NCBI GenBank assembly: GCA_024362935.1
Contig: JANCRA010000005.1
Span: forward strand, 19,356,235 to 19,420,234
DNA from: Setophaga petechia
Taxonomy: Eukaryota; Chordata; Aves; Passeriformes; Parulidae
Direction: 5' to 3'
DNA: 64,000 nucleotides
Below are positions 12,001-32,100 of this stretch, piece by piece. Each line of letters opens with the position of its first letter. The first letter of the stretch is position 1. Under the pieces are notes generated by a model, which did not search any database, was not told the origin of the DNA, and was given only the letters and a program-made list of their open reading frames with translations. Both the position numbers and the translations under genes were made by a program.

Positions 12001-12777
12001 TCCATATTTGTAGGAGTTTTAAATTCAAAACTTACGTACATGATTCCTACCATGTTATTGGATAAGTAGCACAAATATCATACAAAAGCAAGACAAGAGT
12101 TTTATATTCTTCTGAGTATTTAATGTCCCTTCTCCCACACCAGAAGAAAAATTAATGTACTGCAGAAGGATGCAGCAGATGCAAAAAAAAGCAGATGCCA
12201 CTAGTTTACAGCTTTTTGGCTTAAAATTTCAGTTTGCTCACAAAACTGGTCAAATGTAATCAGATTTCAAAAAATATATTTTAAAATTCTCATATTCATA
12301 TAGTTTGCTCTTTTTGTATGTGGAACCATAATACTTTTATTTCTGGAATTACTAGAATCATGCCAGTAAAGGAACAGTTCATTTGACTACCAAGATGCAC
12401 TTATAACTTGTCTTCAATATTAACATCTTTAGAACTAAAAGTGAATCTTAAACTATTGTGTAAGACTAGCAGGAAAGAAAAAAAACCAAAGTAAGAGTTT
12501 TAAAGGTAAAATCTATGGAATATAATTGACTTTTACAAACTGAATGCTTTCTATTCCTCTCTGTTTTTTCATTTTAGAAAGTACTGTGGACCTGCGTTGC
12601 AAGCTAAGGCTGGACCAGGGGCCGTGCCGAGCTTACACAATCCGATGGTATTACGACAAACGGGCCAATGCCTGTGCTCAGTTCTGGTATGGTGGCTGCC
12701 ATGGAAATGCAAACCGCTTTGAGTCTGAGCAGGAATGCAGACAGGCTTGTGTATTTTTTCCTGGAGGTAGCAATTAG
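38..12777 (+). CDS. COL28A1-like: Collagen type XXVIII-like alpha chain, 3' part (triple helix, VWA, Kunitz); 5' end outside window
   Basis: Secreted matrix collagen of the COL28 family. Fourteen exons: 38-106, 1799-1867, 2909-2977, 3441-3509, 4929-4997, 5707-5775, 6585-6665, 7682-7717, 8821-8857, 8986-9543, 10181-10422, 10972-11059, 11135-11224, 12578-12777. All have AG/GT borders and compatible phases, giving 581 codons plus TAG. The order is about 177 residues of Gly-X-Y helix, the COL28-typical boundary REDIIKLIKEIC, a VWA domain with intact MIDAS (DSSES, a Thr in GTYTG, TDGQTD), a linker of about 139 residues rich in Ser/Thr/Pro, and a six-cysteine Kunitz domain ending just before the stop. 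This architecture is specific to collagen XXVIII. The signal peptide, N-terminal VWA and most of the helix are upstream of the window. Its place next to BBS5 differs from human COL28A1, so I infer a paralogue (the second vertebrate COL28 gene). Family assignment is secure; orthology is not. Confidence 0.93.
2283..2332 (+). repeat. Intronic repeat copy A (shared 27-bp block with 4573-4599)
   Basis: A block containing GGCCTTTATTGGTAGATA recurs at 4573-4599 in another intron of the same gene. Both copies are preceded by a related AGAGCYAGAACTAA sequence. The downstream flanks differ. The 2300-2520 stretch is more GC-rich than its surroundings, as expected of a retroelement insert, but I cannot name the family. 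Confidence 0.6.
3140..3159 (+). repeat. Poly(T) tract of 20 bases
   Basis: An uninterrupted T run in the intron between the exons at 2909-2977 and 3441-3509. It could be a simple homopolymer or the tail of an old antisense retroelement insertion. Confidence 0.9.
4554..4599 (+). repeat. Intronic repeat copy B (shared 27-bp block with 2306-2332)
   Basis: Second copy of the block at 2283-2332, same orientation, about 2.27 kb downstream, with a small deletion between the conserved left part and the 27-bp core. Confidence 0.6.
7078..7433 (-). mobile_element. Degenerate avian endogenous-retrovirus LTR fragment (antisense orientation)
   Basis: A GC-rich block stands out in an AT-rich intron. Its right edge (CTCTATCCCAGCCAAAACCA) is the reverse complement of the U3 start of an abundant avian LTR family. 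Related sequence with the same start lies at 37366 in plus orientation. Only LTR-like sequence is visible, with no coding region, and it carries substitutions and deletions. Family naming is from memory of avian repeats. The left boundary is approximate. Confidence 0.7.
8986..9543 (+). other. Exon encoding the C-terminal von Willebrand factor A domain of the collagen
   Basis: One 558-bp exon carries nearly the whole VWA fold. The MIDAS metal-binding residues are present: DSSES after the first beta strand, the Thr in the GTYTG loop, and the Asp in TDGQTD. A Cys pair precedes the domain (C-G-C-S-I-K-C). The exon ends at CCCAG|GTGCGT, and the next exon restores the codon for Ala in the expected NTLPALESKL sequence. 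The open frame continues 31 codons into the intron to 9638, but that tail is not family-like and is excluded. Confidence 0.92.
11752..11963 (+). other. Candidate alternative exon in the collagen gene (unconfirmed)
   Basis: An open stretch is bounded by an acceptor (TTTTCAG) and a strong donor (AAG|GTGAGT) between the exons at 11135-11224 and 12578-12777. It joins in frame to the upstream exon but leaves in phase 0, while the Kunitz exon needs phase 1. Inclusion would shift the frame and reach a TAA 28 bases into the Kunitz exon. The encoded peptide resembles no domain I know. It may be a chance ORF in intron. Confidence 0.3.
12578..12777 (+). other. Terminal exon encoding a Kunitz/BPTI-type domain
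   Basis: The exon has six cysteines in Kunitz spacing (C-K, GPC, NAC, GGC, QEC, QAC), with the family motifs WYYD and FWYGGC. The residue after the second cysteine (P1) is Arg followed by Ala, a trypsin-inhibitor-like reactive site. Whether the domain inhibits any protease is not known from sequence. The stop TAG (12775-12777) follows ten residues after the last cysteine. Confidence 0.93.
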
Positions 12778-12784
12778 TCTCTAC

Positions 12785-12790
12785 AATAAA
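12785..12790 (+). other. Poly(A) signal AATAAA just after the collagen stop codon
   Basis: The hexamer begins 8 bp after the TAG, which would give a very short 3' UTR. A second AATAAA lies at 13808-13813 and would give a 3' UTR of about 1 kb. Sequence alone does not say which is used. Confidence 0.55.
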
Positions 12791-14500
12791 AATGATGAGG
12801 TTGAAGCTATTGATTGTTTGGCTTTTTTTATCAAGTATCCAGCGTGGTATCTAAAATCAAACCAAATAATTTATAGAAGGCTAACATTATGAAGTCACAT
12901 GCCCACTAACTAAAAAAAGTCTACCTATGCAAGCATGCTTAAATACTTTTAGTATTTATTCTATGGCATAGGGATTATAACAAAATAGCAAATTTTCAAC
13001 AGTATCAAGAGTACAAAGTTTCCTTTTTTACTCCGTTATACTTAGACCACTGTAGCATTTGTCATAGCAGTTGCCCTTCCTTCACCTAGATCTTTAAATA
13101 CTAGCATTGTACAGTCACTAACTAGACCTTATTTTAAACTACATATATTGCTTTAGAAACCAATCCTTGGTCATTATGTAAGTTCTTTTCCCTTTGTTAT
13201 GGAAATCTAATATTTGGCATGGATTCTGCAATGAAAGCTTCACTTCTTTTAAATGAAACTATTCTCACAAATAGTATTTTACTATCTAATGCACAAAACA
13301 TCAACTTCCAAATGACATGCAGAGTACTGCTTAATACAGATAAATACAACAAATGCATCAACTTGTGGCCTACGTGCTCTCTGGGTCCCAAGACAGGGAG
13401 GTGGATCAGTTACCCACCTTCCCTAAGCACATCATAGGTACATTTCATCCTTTTTTTTTTTCCAGTAAACTCTCCTTAGTTTTTATGAGCTAGCCAAGAT
13501 CCATGACAATTACAGTTAAAACACATTGACAGATTTCTATGAATGAATATACCAATAACTGGCATTACTGTGTTGGACTAGTTCATGTCTAAAATGGTCC
13601 TTCCAATGTGTTTCTCTTCTGAAAGCCAAGACTAATTTTTAAATGCATTTTAATATTTTCATCTTCCTTAGTTAACTATTTAAACTTATGTTTAAAACAT
13701 TAAACAGCACAATTTATTGTCTGCCACTGTGATATTACTTTTAACATTTATATCTGCTTGTATATATTGAACTTCCTGTTATTTAATATACTTTAAAGCT
13801 TATGTCTAATAAAACATTTTTGGTTTTACTGCCAGGACAGAAAATGGATTATGGTATATCTACAGGACTAAAAACTTACCTCACAGCTAAATGACATTCA
13901 CTGTGTCATGTGCTTCTCATAACCGGATTTCTGCCACAGCCCTTAACAAGGCCAAACATCTCAGATTATGCACTCGTTGATCATTTTTAGTTGGATTTGT
14001 GTGGTTTGTTAGTTTGTTTTTTTTTTCTCTGAGCAAATGGTAACATCAAGCATATCAACAAAAAGCGGAGTTTGGCCTCAACTACAACACCCTTCCCCCT
14101 TTGAGCTCTCAGAACCCTCAGCCCCTCTCCTCACGGGGCCAGAGGCAGGTCGGTGCATTTCCCGCCCGCCGCTTTATTTCATCCAGCTGGTGTCCATTTC
14201 CGAATGGGTGCAACGGGCTCCTCGCCAACTCAGGGACAAGATTTAGGGGAAGAACTACGAAAGGACAAGTTTTTTTTCTTATGAATCTTATTTGCAGTTT
14301 CTTGGGGTTTTTTTTAATTTTAAAGTGGCAGGACACTTCAATTAAAATTTGGATACAGTTTTCAAGTCATTCCAAATTAAAAATGACACACCTCATCAAT
14401 TTTAAAATAAACCCAAAACCACCAAAGAAACACTCAGCCCCGCAAATCCCCAGGGGTCAAGGCCGCACTACCGCGAACGCCAGGATCCCTCAGGTTTTGG
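12791..14500. other. Collagen-BBS5 intergenic region
   Basis: AT-rich sequence holding the possible distal collagen 3' UTR (to about 13830). Beyond that no gene, RNA or clear repeat is seen, and short ORFs are not conserved-looking. GC content rises from about 14080 toward the BBS5 promoter. Confidence 0.6.
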
Positions 14501-14680
14501 GTTAGAGCCCCTCAGCCGAGCCGGGGGAGGAGCCAGGGCGGGCGCGAGTGCGCGCGCGCTCCCCGCGTGCGGCGCCGCAGCCAATCCCGGCCGCCGCGGG
14601 AGCGCGAGACTCCACCCACCTTCCCCCCCCCAACGCCGTTGCCAGGGCGGCGCGCGGACTCGTCGGGGCGGGTGGCGGCC
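14500..14680 (+). promoter_or_regulatory. BBS5: BBS5 CpG-island promoter
   Basis: A CpG-rich stretch runs from about 14500 to 14960 across the first exon. It has a CCAAT box at 14581-14585, a C-run at 14623-14631 and no TATA box, as in housekeeping promoters. GTTGCCAGGGCGGC at 14638-14651 has a perfect left half of the RFX X-box (GTTGCC) but a poor right half. RFX control of BBS genes is established in other animals; that this site is used is inference. Confidence 0.65.
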
Positions 14681-24008
<9,328 letters not shown>

Positions 24009-24557
24009 TTTAGATTGGCACGTTTGTTTCTTAAGCAGGGAAAAACTCTGTTCTTGCTGGATTTAGATCTGTAGAAGATAATTTAGAAATATCAGAGTAG
24101 TAGAGAAAGAACATGCCAAAGCTAAAGAGCAGGCAAATATTATATAATAAGCCCTCAAGCTATGTCATAAAAGAAAGGTTACTCAAAAACCTTGTATGCT
24201 TGAGCTGTGCATTTCCTGTGTTGCCTGTGAAAGCAGTGGGAGGAGAGCCCCTGTGAGGCTGCTGCGGGAAGCGCTGCCCCCTGCAGGCCCCTCGGTCCCC
24301 GCTGTACGGACCATTCCCTGTCTGTCAGGCTGGGAGCGCCTGGGAGTCCTCCACACCACCTACAAATGGCGTGGCAGTGCCATTGACACACTTGTAACCT
24401 CCACTGTTCTCAGGATTGCCCTCTGTCTCCCTCCCCTGACAGTGCAAATTCGGCCATGGTGTTTCAGACACCGTTTTATGGCAGGAAGCCACCATTTTTT
24501 TTATAACTTCGTGGCTTTGTTTATGTATTGCCCTTTGGCTGCCAGGACCAGGCACTG

Positions 24558-24603
24558 CTTTACACAACACTATTTTACACAACACTATTTTACACAACAC
24601 TAT
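24558..24603 (+). repeat. Three tandem copies of a 15-bp unit in the BBS5 3' UTR
   Basis: The unit TTTACACAACACTAT occurs three times head to tail, the first copy with one mismatch. It closes a GC-richer block (about 24200-24560) that differs in composition from its flanks and may be an old insertion I cannot identify. Confidence 0.85.
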
Positions 24604-25315
24604 GTCAGAAAAAGGAGCCTCCTCCTTTTCTGAACATGGAGACCACTGCTTGAGACAGAGCAGTGTGAGGTATGCAGTTTGATACTCAATTTCAAGTATT
24701 CATGTATTTATACAGAGTGATGTACTTTCCCATAATGATTGTTTGAATTACATTTCCATAACTTGTTTAATGATATGCAACACAGAAATACCATCATACA
24801 GGGAACATTTTGTATTTTGTATGTAGGCATATTGGCTGTGTTATTGATAGCTTTAAGCAAAAGCAATTCTGTTCCAAATACTAGCTTTCATATCTCATAA
24901 TTTTGCTAAATGTTCAGCATGTATTATTCCAAGTTTTAATTGTAATCCCGAAATCCTCATACAGTTGTTGTTTGTTTGTTTGTTTTTGCCAGAGCACTTT
25001 TTAAAGCAATGATCTAGAAAACAGGGCACATGCAAATAGCTTCTGTGAGTCATTAGACCTTTTATGATGTTATGTGTTAATGAGTCATTTATTGTTTAAA
25101 GGAAGACACAGCTGTTACGTTTTTTAGTGAGATAAAACCTCTGTGCTGTTTTCTATAAATGGAAAAAGTCAAATGTGCTGTCCTCTCAGCTGTTGTTTCA
25201 GCAGCTGACTGTTAAAGTAACTGTGGTGCGAATGTAATACTGGTGTTTATAGAAAATCTTTCAAAGTATATATTTTAATGAAATACAACCTGTATTGAAA
25301 AGCTGTCATTACTTC

Positions 25316-25321
25316 AATAAA
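25316..25321 (+). other. BBS5: Poly(A) signal AATAAA, probable BBS5 3' end
   Basis: The hexamer is in an AT-rich context about 1.3 kb after the BBS5 stop. It is the best-placed signal before KLHL41. Confidence 0.6.
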
Positions 25322-25900
25322 CTTTGATATTATTATATATTGCTGTAAATCTTGCATTCAAGTGGTTGTATTTTGTATTTTGATCCTGTTTCCATTACAT
25401 TCAAAGACCATTTTACCATATGGGTGGAGACTTCAATTTGAATTATTTTGGAAAGCAAAACTTTACCTGAAATAACACACATTTTATGTCTAAACAGTAG
25501 TGTTTGATTTAAAACCAAATGGGTATTAAGGAGCAGCCCAAAATTTCAAGACCTTGATATCGGAAGAAATCGTATATGTGATATGGTTGTGTATAAAAAT
25601 AATCTTAGAACAAGAGCGATCAATACAAAGTTATAGAGATTTTTAGTATCTTTATGACTGCAGCAATGAGCTGTATTAAGCAACTCTGAAAAAGTGAGCA
25701 GTAGTTAAAACTGACTACTCGATTAATAATATTTCTATTCCAGAATATTTAGTAACATATATCTGTGCAATCTTGCTCATAGCTGTCTCACTGAGGGTCA
25801 GATTCTGCTGTCCTTACTCATGTCAAATAATTTATTACCTTGCACATAATCTTACTGATTCAATGTGGAGAATGATGGCAAAACCTGACCATAGTGACTA
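25322..25900. other. BBS5-KLHL41 intergenic region
   Basis: AT-rich sequence with no ORF of note, CpG island or recognisable repeat. KLHL41 therefore lacks the CpG-island promoter of its neighbours, which fits a tissue-restricted gene. Confidence 0.6.
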
Positions 25901-25930
25901 AGAGCAACAGTTGCTTCTTTCAGTCTTTGA

Positions 25931-26007
25931 CAGCTGCAAGAGCAACTCTGTTTTTCCAAACCGTCCATCCCAAATTCCGACCTGTAAGAGTATGTACCTA
26001 TATTTAG
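25931..26007 (+). promoter_or_regulatory. KLHL41: E-box and MEF2-type site upstream of KLHL41
   Basis: CAGCTG at 25931-25936 is the E-box form favoured by MyoD-family factors. CTATATTTAG at 25998-26007 fits the MEF2 consensus YTA(A/T)4TAR exactly. The sites lie about 205 and 135 bp before the start codon. KLHL41 is known as a skeletal-muscle gene, so muscle control is plausible, but the transcription start is unknown and the sites could lie within the 5' UTR. Confidence 0.45.
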
Positions 26008-26138
26008 CTAGTGAGATTAAATTGCAGAGGCTTCAAGCAGGGCAAAAAGCACATTGGTCTGCCTTTTTTACAGACAAACCCTTGGGCAGACAACAGCTAA
26101 AGCTTTCTACTCCCTCCCCTTTCTCAAGTGTTTGCGAA

Positions 26139-29100
26139 ATGGATTCCCAAAGGGAACTCACTGAAGAGCTCAGACTTTATCAATCCACCCTCCTTCAGGA
26201 TGGCCTCAAGGAACTCCTTGAAGAGAAAAAGTTTGTAGATTGCTCTCTAAAAGCTGGTGACAGAAGCCTGCCTTGCCACAGATTGATTCTGTCGGCATGT
26301 AGCCCTTATTTTCGTGAGTATTTCTTATCTGAGCAAAATGAAGAGAAAAAGAAGGAAGTAGTTCTAGATAATGTTGACCCCAACATCCTGGATATGATTG
26401 TCAAATACCTTTATTCAGCAAGTATTGACCTCAATGATTCTAACGTGCAAGATATTTTTGCATTGGCCAGTCGCTTTCAGATCCCTTCTGTATTCACTGT
26501 GTGTGTCTCCTACCTTCAGAAGAGGCTTGCTGTTGGTAACTGTCTGGCCATCCTTCGGTTAGGTGTTCTGCTTGACTGCCCGAGACTTGCATTTTCTGCC
26601 CGTGATTTTGTTTCAGATCATTTTGTGCAGATCTGCAAAGAAGAGGACTTCATGCAGCTTGCCCCTCATGAACTTATCTCAGTTATTTCACCTGACAGTT
26701 TAAACGTAGAGAAGGAAGAACTGGTATTTGAAGCAGTAATGAGATGGGTCCGAACAGACAAGGAGAACAGAGTAAAGAACCTGGGGGAAATTTTTGACTG
26801 CATACGCTTTCGTCTAATGCCAGAAAAATATTTCAAAGAACAGGTTGAGAAGGATGATATAATTAAAAGCAACTCAGACCTTCAGAAAAAAGTTAAGATT
26901 ATTAAGGATGCTTTTGCTGGAAAACTGCCAGACTCTAGCAAAAGCACAGAAAAGTCAACCAAAGGGGAGGTGAATGGCGATGTAGGAGATGAAGATTTAC
27001 TGCCTGGCTACCTAAATGACCTTCCCAGGCATGGCATGTTCGTCAAAGACCTGATTCTTCTGGTTAATGACACTGCTGCAGTAGCTTATGATCCTCTTGA
27101 AAATGAATGCTACCTAGCAGCCCTCGCAGAACAGATTCCCAGAAATCATTCCAGTATCGTCACCAAACAAAATCAGGTCTATATTGTTGGAGGACTCTAT
27201 GTGGAAGAGGAGAACAAGGATCAGCCTTTCCAGTCATACTTCTTCCAGGTACAAGCTTTATATTTGTTGGTATAATAGGTGCTTATGAGGGTTACTGAAA
27301 AGTGTTCTGAGTGTCTGCAAGTGGGTTGTCTAGTGTCTTTGTATGGTGGAGAGAAGTATTTAGAGAGAGTTATTTTTGTCTCAGAGACAGAAATGAAACT
27401 GAGGGCCTTGCATCTTCTTTTTCAAGATTAACTGCTGGTGAGATCTCAGAAAATATTAAAAAGATTAGTATATTCTGTCTAGGCACTGTGTTTCATTAAG
27501 GCCCAGATTTTTCATGGTGCAGATGTCTAAATTTAGGTCTAATAATATTTTTGTAAAATACTTTTTGTGTATTTTTGTTAACTCTGATGAAAGTTGGAGT
27601 GCTTTAGCTGGTTTAGATCTGATATGTCTTTCTTTTTTGCATCTAAAATACTTTCATGACAGCAGTAATGTGTGTATTTTAAGTGCAATTTCTGCCACTA
27701 AAATTGCAGAAGTCCTTTTTGTCATATTTACATTTGAAAGCCTAAGGGCCATATAAATATGTAATTTAGAGGCAGAAGGTTTTTTCCTTGGCAAACTGTC
27801 AGTGTCAGTACACTAAATACCATGTTTCAACTGAGTGTAATTGTATATCTTTGTAAATCTGTATAATACAAGGCTGATTAGTGCTAACTGTAACTCCACA
27901 ATATATTTCAGGAAAATTAACAAAAATGCAGTTTGTCATGCTTATACCATAAACTAAGTCTGTTGTGTTTTTAGCTACATGCTTTAGTGTATATTTAAAC
28001 TATTTTGTGCTGAATTATGCAATATGCTGCTGGCCACGTCCTCTCTTTAGGCACACTGGCCTAAAAGAGTAAAAGTAAGTCCTGTTTAAATATGAAATAA
28101 AGCACAGTTCTAAGCAGTGATAAAATTTTGAAGCCTTCAGGTATTAAAAAATGCAAATATTGTTTAAAGGAGGAAATGCTCACTTATTTCACTCACAATA
28201 AAAGACTTGGTTTCAGACATTAGTTACATCAAAGAGAGGGAAGTCTTAGTTTGTAGAGGAGGGACTAACACTGTTTCATTTCCTTATGTAGCTGTAAAAC
28301 ACTAATCACTGAAGTGAAAAACTTGTTTCAAAAATATTCTTCTAATAGAAATAACACATTGATGTAGCAATGTGTATTTAGTCCAGAACTGAATAAGTCT
28401 CAGGCTACTAGAAAGGGGCCTCTGAGAAATGAAACCTCAAGACTGATCCTAAAAATAGATGAAATTTTCAAAATTCTACTTTAAATGTTGACATCCATTT
28501 CCTGAAATCATGTTTGTTTGCTTGTCATCTTTAAGCTTGCTTACTGCTGCTATTCCCTGAAGTCACAATACTTGTCTGCATTACCCTGTTGTTCTCTCCA
28601 AAATATTAATGCAGTGCCAAACCAATTCTCACTTGCTGATCTTCCTTTTTCTACCAGTGAAGCTTTGCATTTGGTAGCTTGCAACCTGGGAGAAAACAAG
28701 GCTGCCACTGGCTCGAAAATGCATGACAAGTTGATGCCCTATCAGCAGTAAATATGTCATCTTGAAGACTTGGGAAGTAAGCTGTGATCTCTGTGATCTT
28801 CTCATTGCCCTAGCCAGATCCAGCTACTGGGGAAATCCATGTCCACAAACTACATTTCACTGTTGCAATGAAACTTTCTCTCCAACAGGGGTGGTCTGTC
28901 AAATCTGGGAAATGCACTTAGCATGGAAAACTTGATTGTGGAAGTACTCCTGGAAGAAGAGTGTCACCAAGCTAAATTCTGAACTTCATTTTGACTGAAC
29001 TTTGTTTTACTTTCTATCAAATGCCTTTACACCCACACAAACTTCTTACCCTCCCTTCCTATACTAATTCCAGCAAATCTATATGCAGTAGGTCTGAGAA

Positions 29101-32100
29101 AATAGTTCTTTTTCAACGCTAGAGGTAATTCAGGTTCAATCACAAATTCTCAGATCAAAACAAAAAATAAGTACCACAGGTACTTATTCTAGGAAAATCC
29201 TGGTGTATTTTGTCATCTGTCCTCCTGCTGCTACTTCTCCTTAGCAGTTTTCAGCATACTGGATGCTAACTCATTGAGAGAGTCCTGAGTACTACAGTAG
29301 AAATGACATCCATATTGTTGCCAAGGGAGCTGCAGTGAGTTCCTATTTTGCTTAAGAGTGAAGTGGTTTTTGTGTCTTCAGTGATCTCATGAACTTTTGA
29401 GGGTATTAGTGATGAAACACACATCTGTTGCCCTAGGGATTGCAAAAGAAACATCTGTACCTTTTGTCATGTGATGTTTCCTGATCAGTAAGAACTGTGT
29501 AAGCATGTCTGGCACTTCCCTGTAGTGATGAGCAGAACCAGCTAAACACAGGTGTGCAACTGCAGGAGTGGCTGCTCCCTTGGGCAGGAAGAAGAACCAC
29601 CTGTTCTTTCCAACATGATAGGGAACCAAGAGTGAGGGACCTTTGTGTAAGGAAGAAGAGCTTAATAAAGAGGCAAGGAAACAGTGAGGGTGAGCAGACA
29701 CAAAGAGAGTTGTATGGCATTGACTCTGCTAGATCTCAGCACAAATAAGCATTCATTAGCTGCACTGAGGGAAGGGCAGGTTGTTCAGATAAGCAGATTT
29801 GCTGTTGAGAGACACTGAGTACCAGCAGATAAATTCTGTGGAACAGTATGTGGATTTTTACTCTTGGCCTTTCCTAACCCTTGCTGTTTTGATGCTCTTT
29901 CAGCTGGATAGCATTGCTGGTGAGTGGGTTGCCCTTCCTCCACTGCCGTCAGCCAGGTGTCTCTTCGGGCTGGGAGAGTCAGACAACAAGATCTATGTCA
30001 TAGCAGGCAAGGACCTCCGCACCGAGGAGTCGCTAGATTCAGTATTGTGCTATGACCCTGTGTATGTTCCAAATTTAATTATGCCCTCTGAGGACATATG
30101 TAGATGGCCCATTGTTAGTTGAAAAAACCTAACAGTGATCTTCTTGTTCCAGGGCAATGAAATGGGGTGAGATCAAAAAACTGCCCATCAAAGTATATGG
30201 CCATGCAACTATCTCAAACAACGGACTGATATATTGTCTTGGTGGAAAAACTGATGATAAGTGAGTTTCTAAGTCTTTTTATGACAATAACATTATCTTC
30301 TTGGTCCTTAATAAATAATAAGTCTCACACTCAGAAATTAGGTTTTCCCTTTTCTCCATCTCTGGTATAAGGTTGCTAATAGTCTGGCAGAGGGAAACAC
30401 ATTATGGTATGAAGGATCTATTTTTTGGTGAAAAGGTAAATTACATATAAATTGTAATCCAACTTGCTATTTTAATAACCATACTTATTTCCAAGGCAAA
30501 TTCTACTTACACTGCAGACAAATTAGTAATACATAGCTATGAGGACTTTCACGGAAAGTACTCTTTCCTTTCAGATAGAAATACCTAGGTGCTGTGGATT
30601 TACAGTCTGTTTTTCCAATTTTCTTGCCTGTGATACCTGTTATACTTGATTTGGTATGGCATTAGGAAAATAAAAGTTTTCACTCACACTGAACAGGGGT
30701 GGTAATTTTTAAGTGTTTTATAGGAGATATTTAAGATAAAAGTTTGTAATATCAACCAAAACTTCATAATAAATTTTCCTTTACATAACCTTTGCTATAT
30801 ATTCCTCCACAAATCCATCTGAATACAAAATGCTGGGAAAGGATGTTGTCTTTCTCCTCAAAAGTACAGTGAAATGGCTGCCTTGTGTAATGTAAACCAC
30901 ATTTGATTTAGTCCTATGGATGTGAGTAATGCTTTGTAGACATTGCAAGGATTCTAAGATTAGATACAATAAAGGATTCTCCAGGATAAGAAAGAGGTGG
31001 TATAGATAAACCTATAGAGTCTACCTCAATTAGATCTACTTGGAACAAGTCAAAAGTTCGTTAGAAATGATCACCAATTTTCTTTTTGCTCCCCAGGAAA
31101 TGCACTAATAGATTATTTGTGTACAATCCCAAGAAAGGAGACTGGAGAGACCTGGCTCCAATGAAAGTGCCTCGCTCGATGTTTGGAACAGCCATCCATA
31201 AGGGCAAGATTGTCATTGCAGGTGGTGTCACTGAGGAAGGCCTTACAGCATCTGTTGAAGCTTTTGATCTGACCACCAATAAGTGAGTGCAATATTCAAG
31301 TGATTTTAATCAAGTGTTTTATCATCTAGGCTTTTAGGAGCCCTGAGGTAAGAGTCTCAAAGCTGTTCAGGTACCTATATTCCCACTGAGACATTTGGTC
31401 TGCAGTCACATGTTCAGCAACAGCAGCAGTTTACAGAGCAGGTCTGTAGATGTTTTTCCTGCACCTGCACACAGTCCAATTATTATGCTAATGCCATTTT
31501 GTATGAAGCATATTACTGAACAATCAGGGAATCTGTAAGAAGTTGTCCCTGAGAAGAGATGTCTTAACAGTGTAATTGTGTAATTTAAGAGCTGCAGAAG
31601 TCCCTGAGGGGATGGAGACACTGGAACATACTGCTGATAGATCTCACAATTTTTTCGTTTTATTAAACCATGGTTTGGTTCCTGAATTTGTTGCTCAGAG
31701 AAGTGTTTTAGTGCATTCAGTTTACAATATTTCTTATGTGTTTAACTTGACTTTTTCTTTTGATCCTTAGATGGGAGATAATGCCTGAATTTCCCCAAGA
31801 GAGAAGTTCCATTAGTTTAGTCACTTTAAGTGGAGCTTTGTATGCTATTGGAGGCTTTGCAATGATTCAGCTTGAATCTAAAGAATTTGCACCTAGTGAA
31901 GTCACTGACATATGGAAGTAAGTTTCATTTTAGTCACTCTTTCCTGGTCAAAGGTCTTATCTAAAATCGAGGTTTGTAGACACTGGAGGCTAATGCTATT
32001 TTTGTGTTTGACTCTGAAAATGATCCATAGCACAGGCTGTAAAGCATTTGTTGAAAGATAAAAAGGTTAGTCAGAAAGTAACAAATAAGTATGAGACCTG

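Noticed and set aside
25911..26138. 76-codon N-terminal extension of KLHL41
   Set aside because: The known KLHL41 N-terminus starts at 26139; the extension is not family-like and is probably 5' UTR or promoter.
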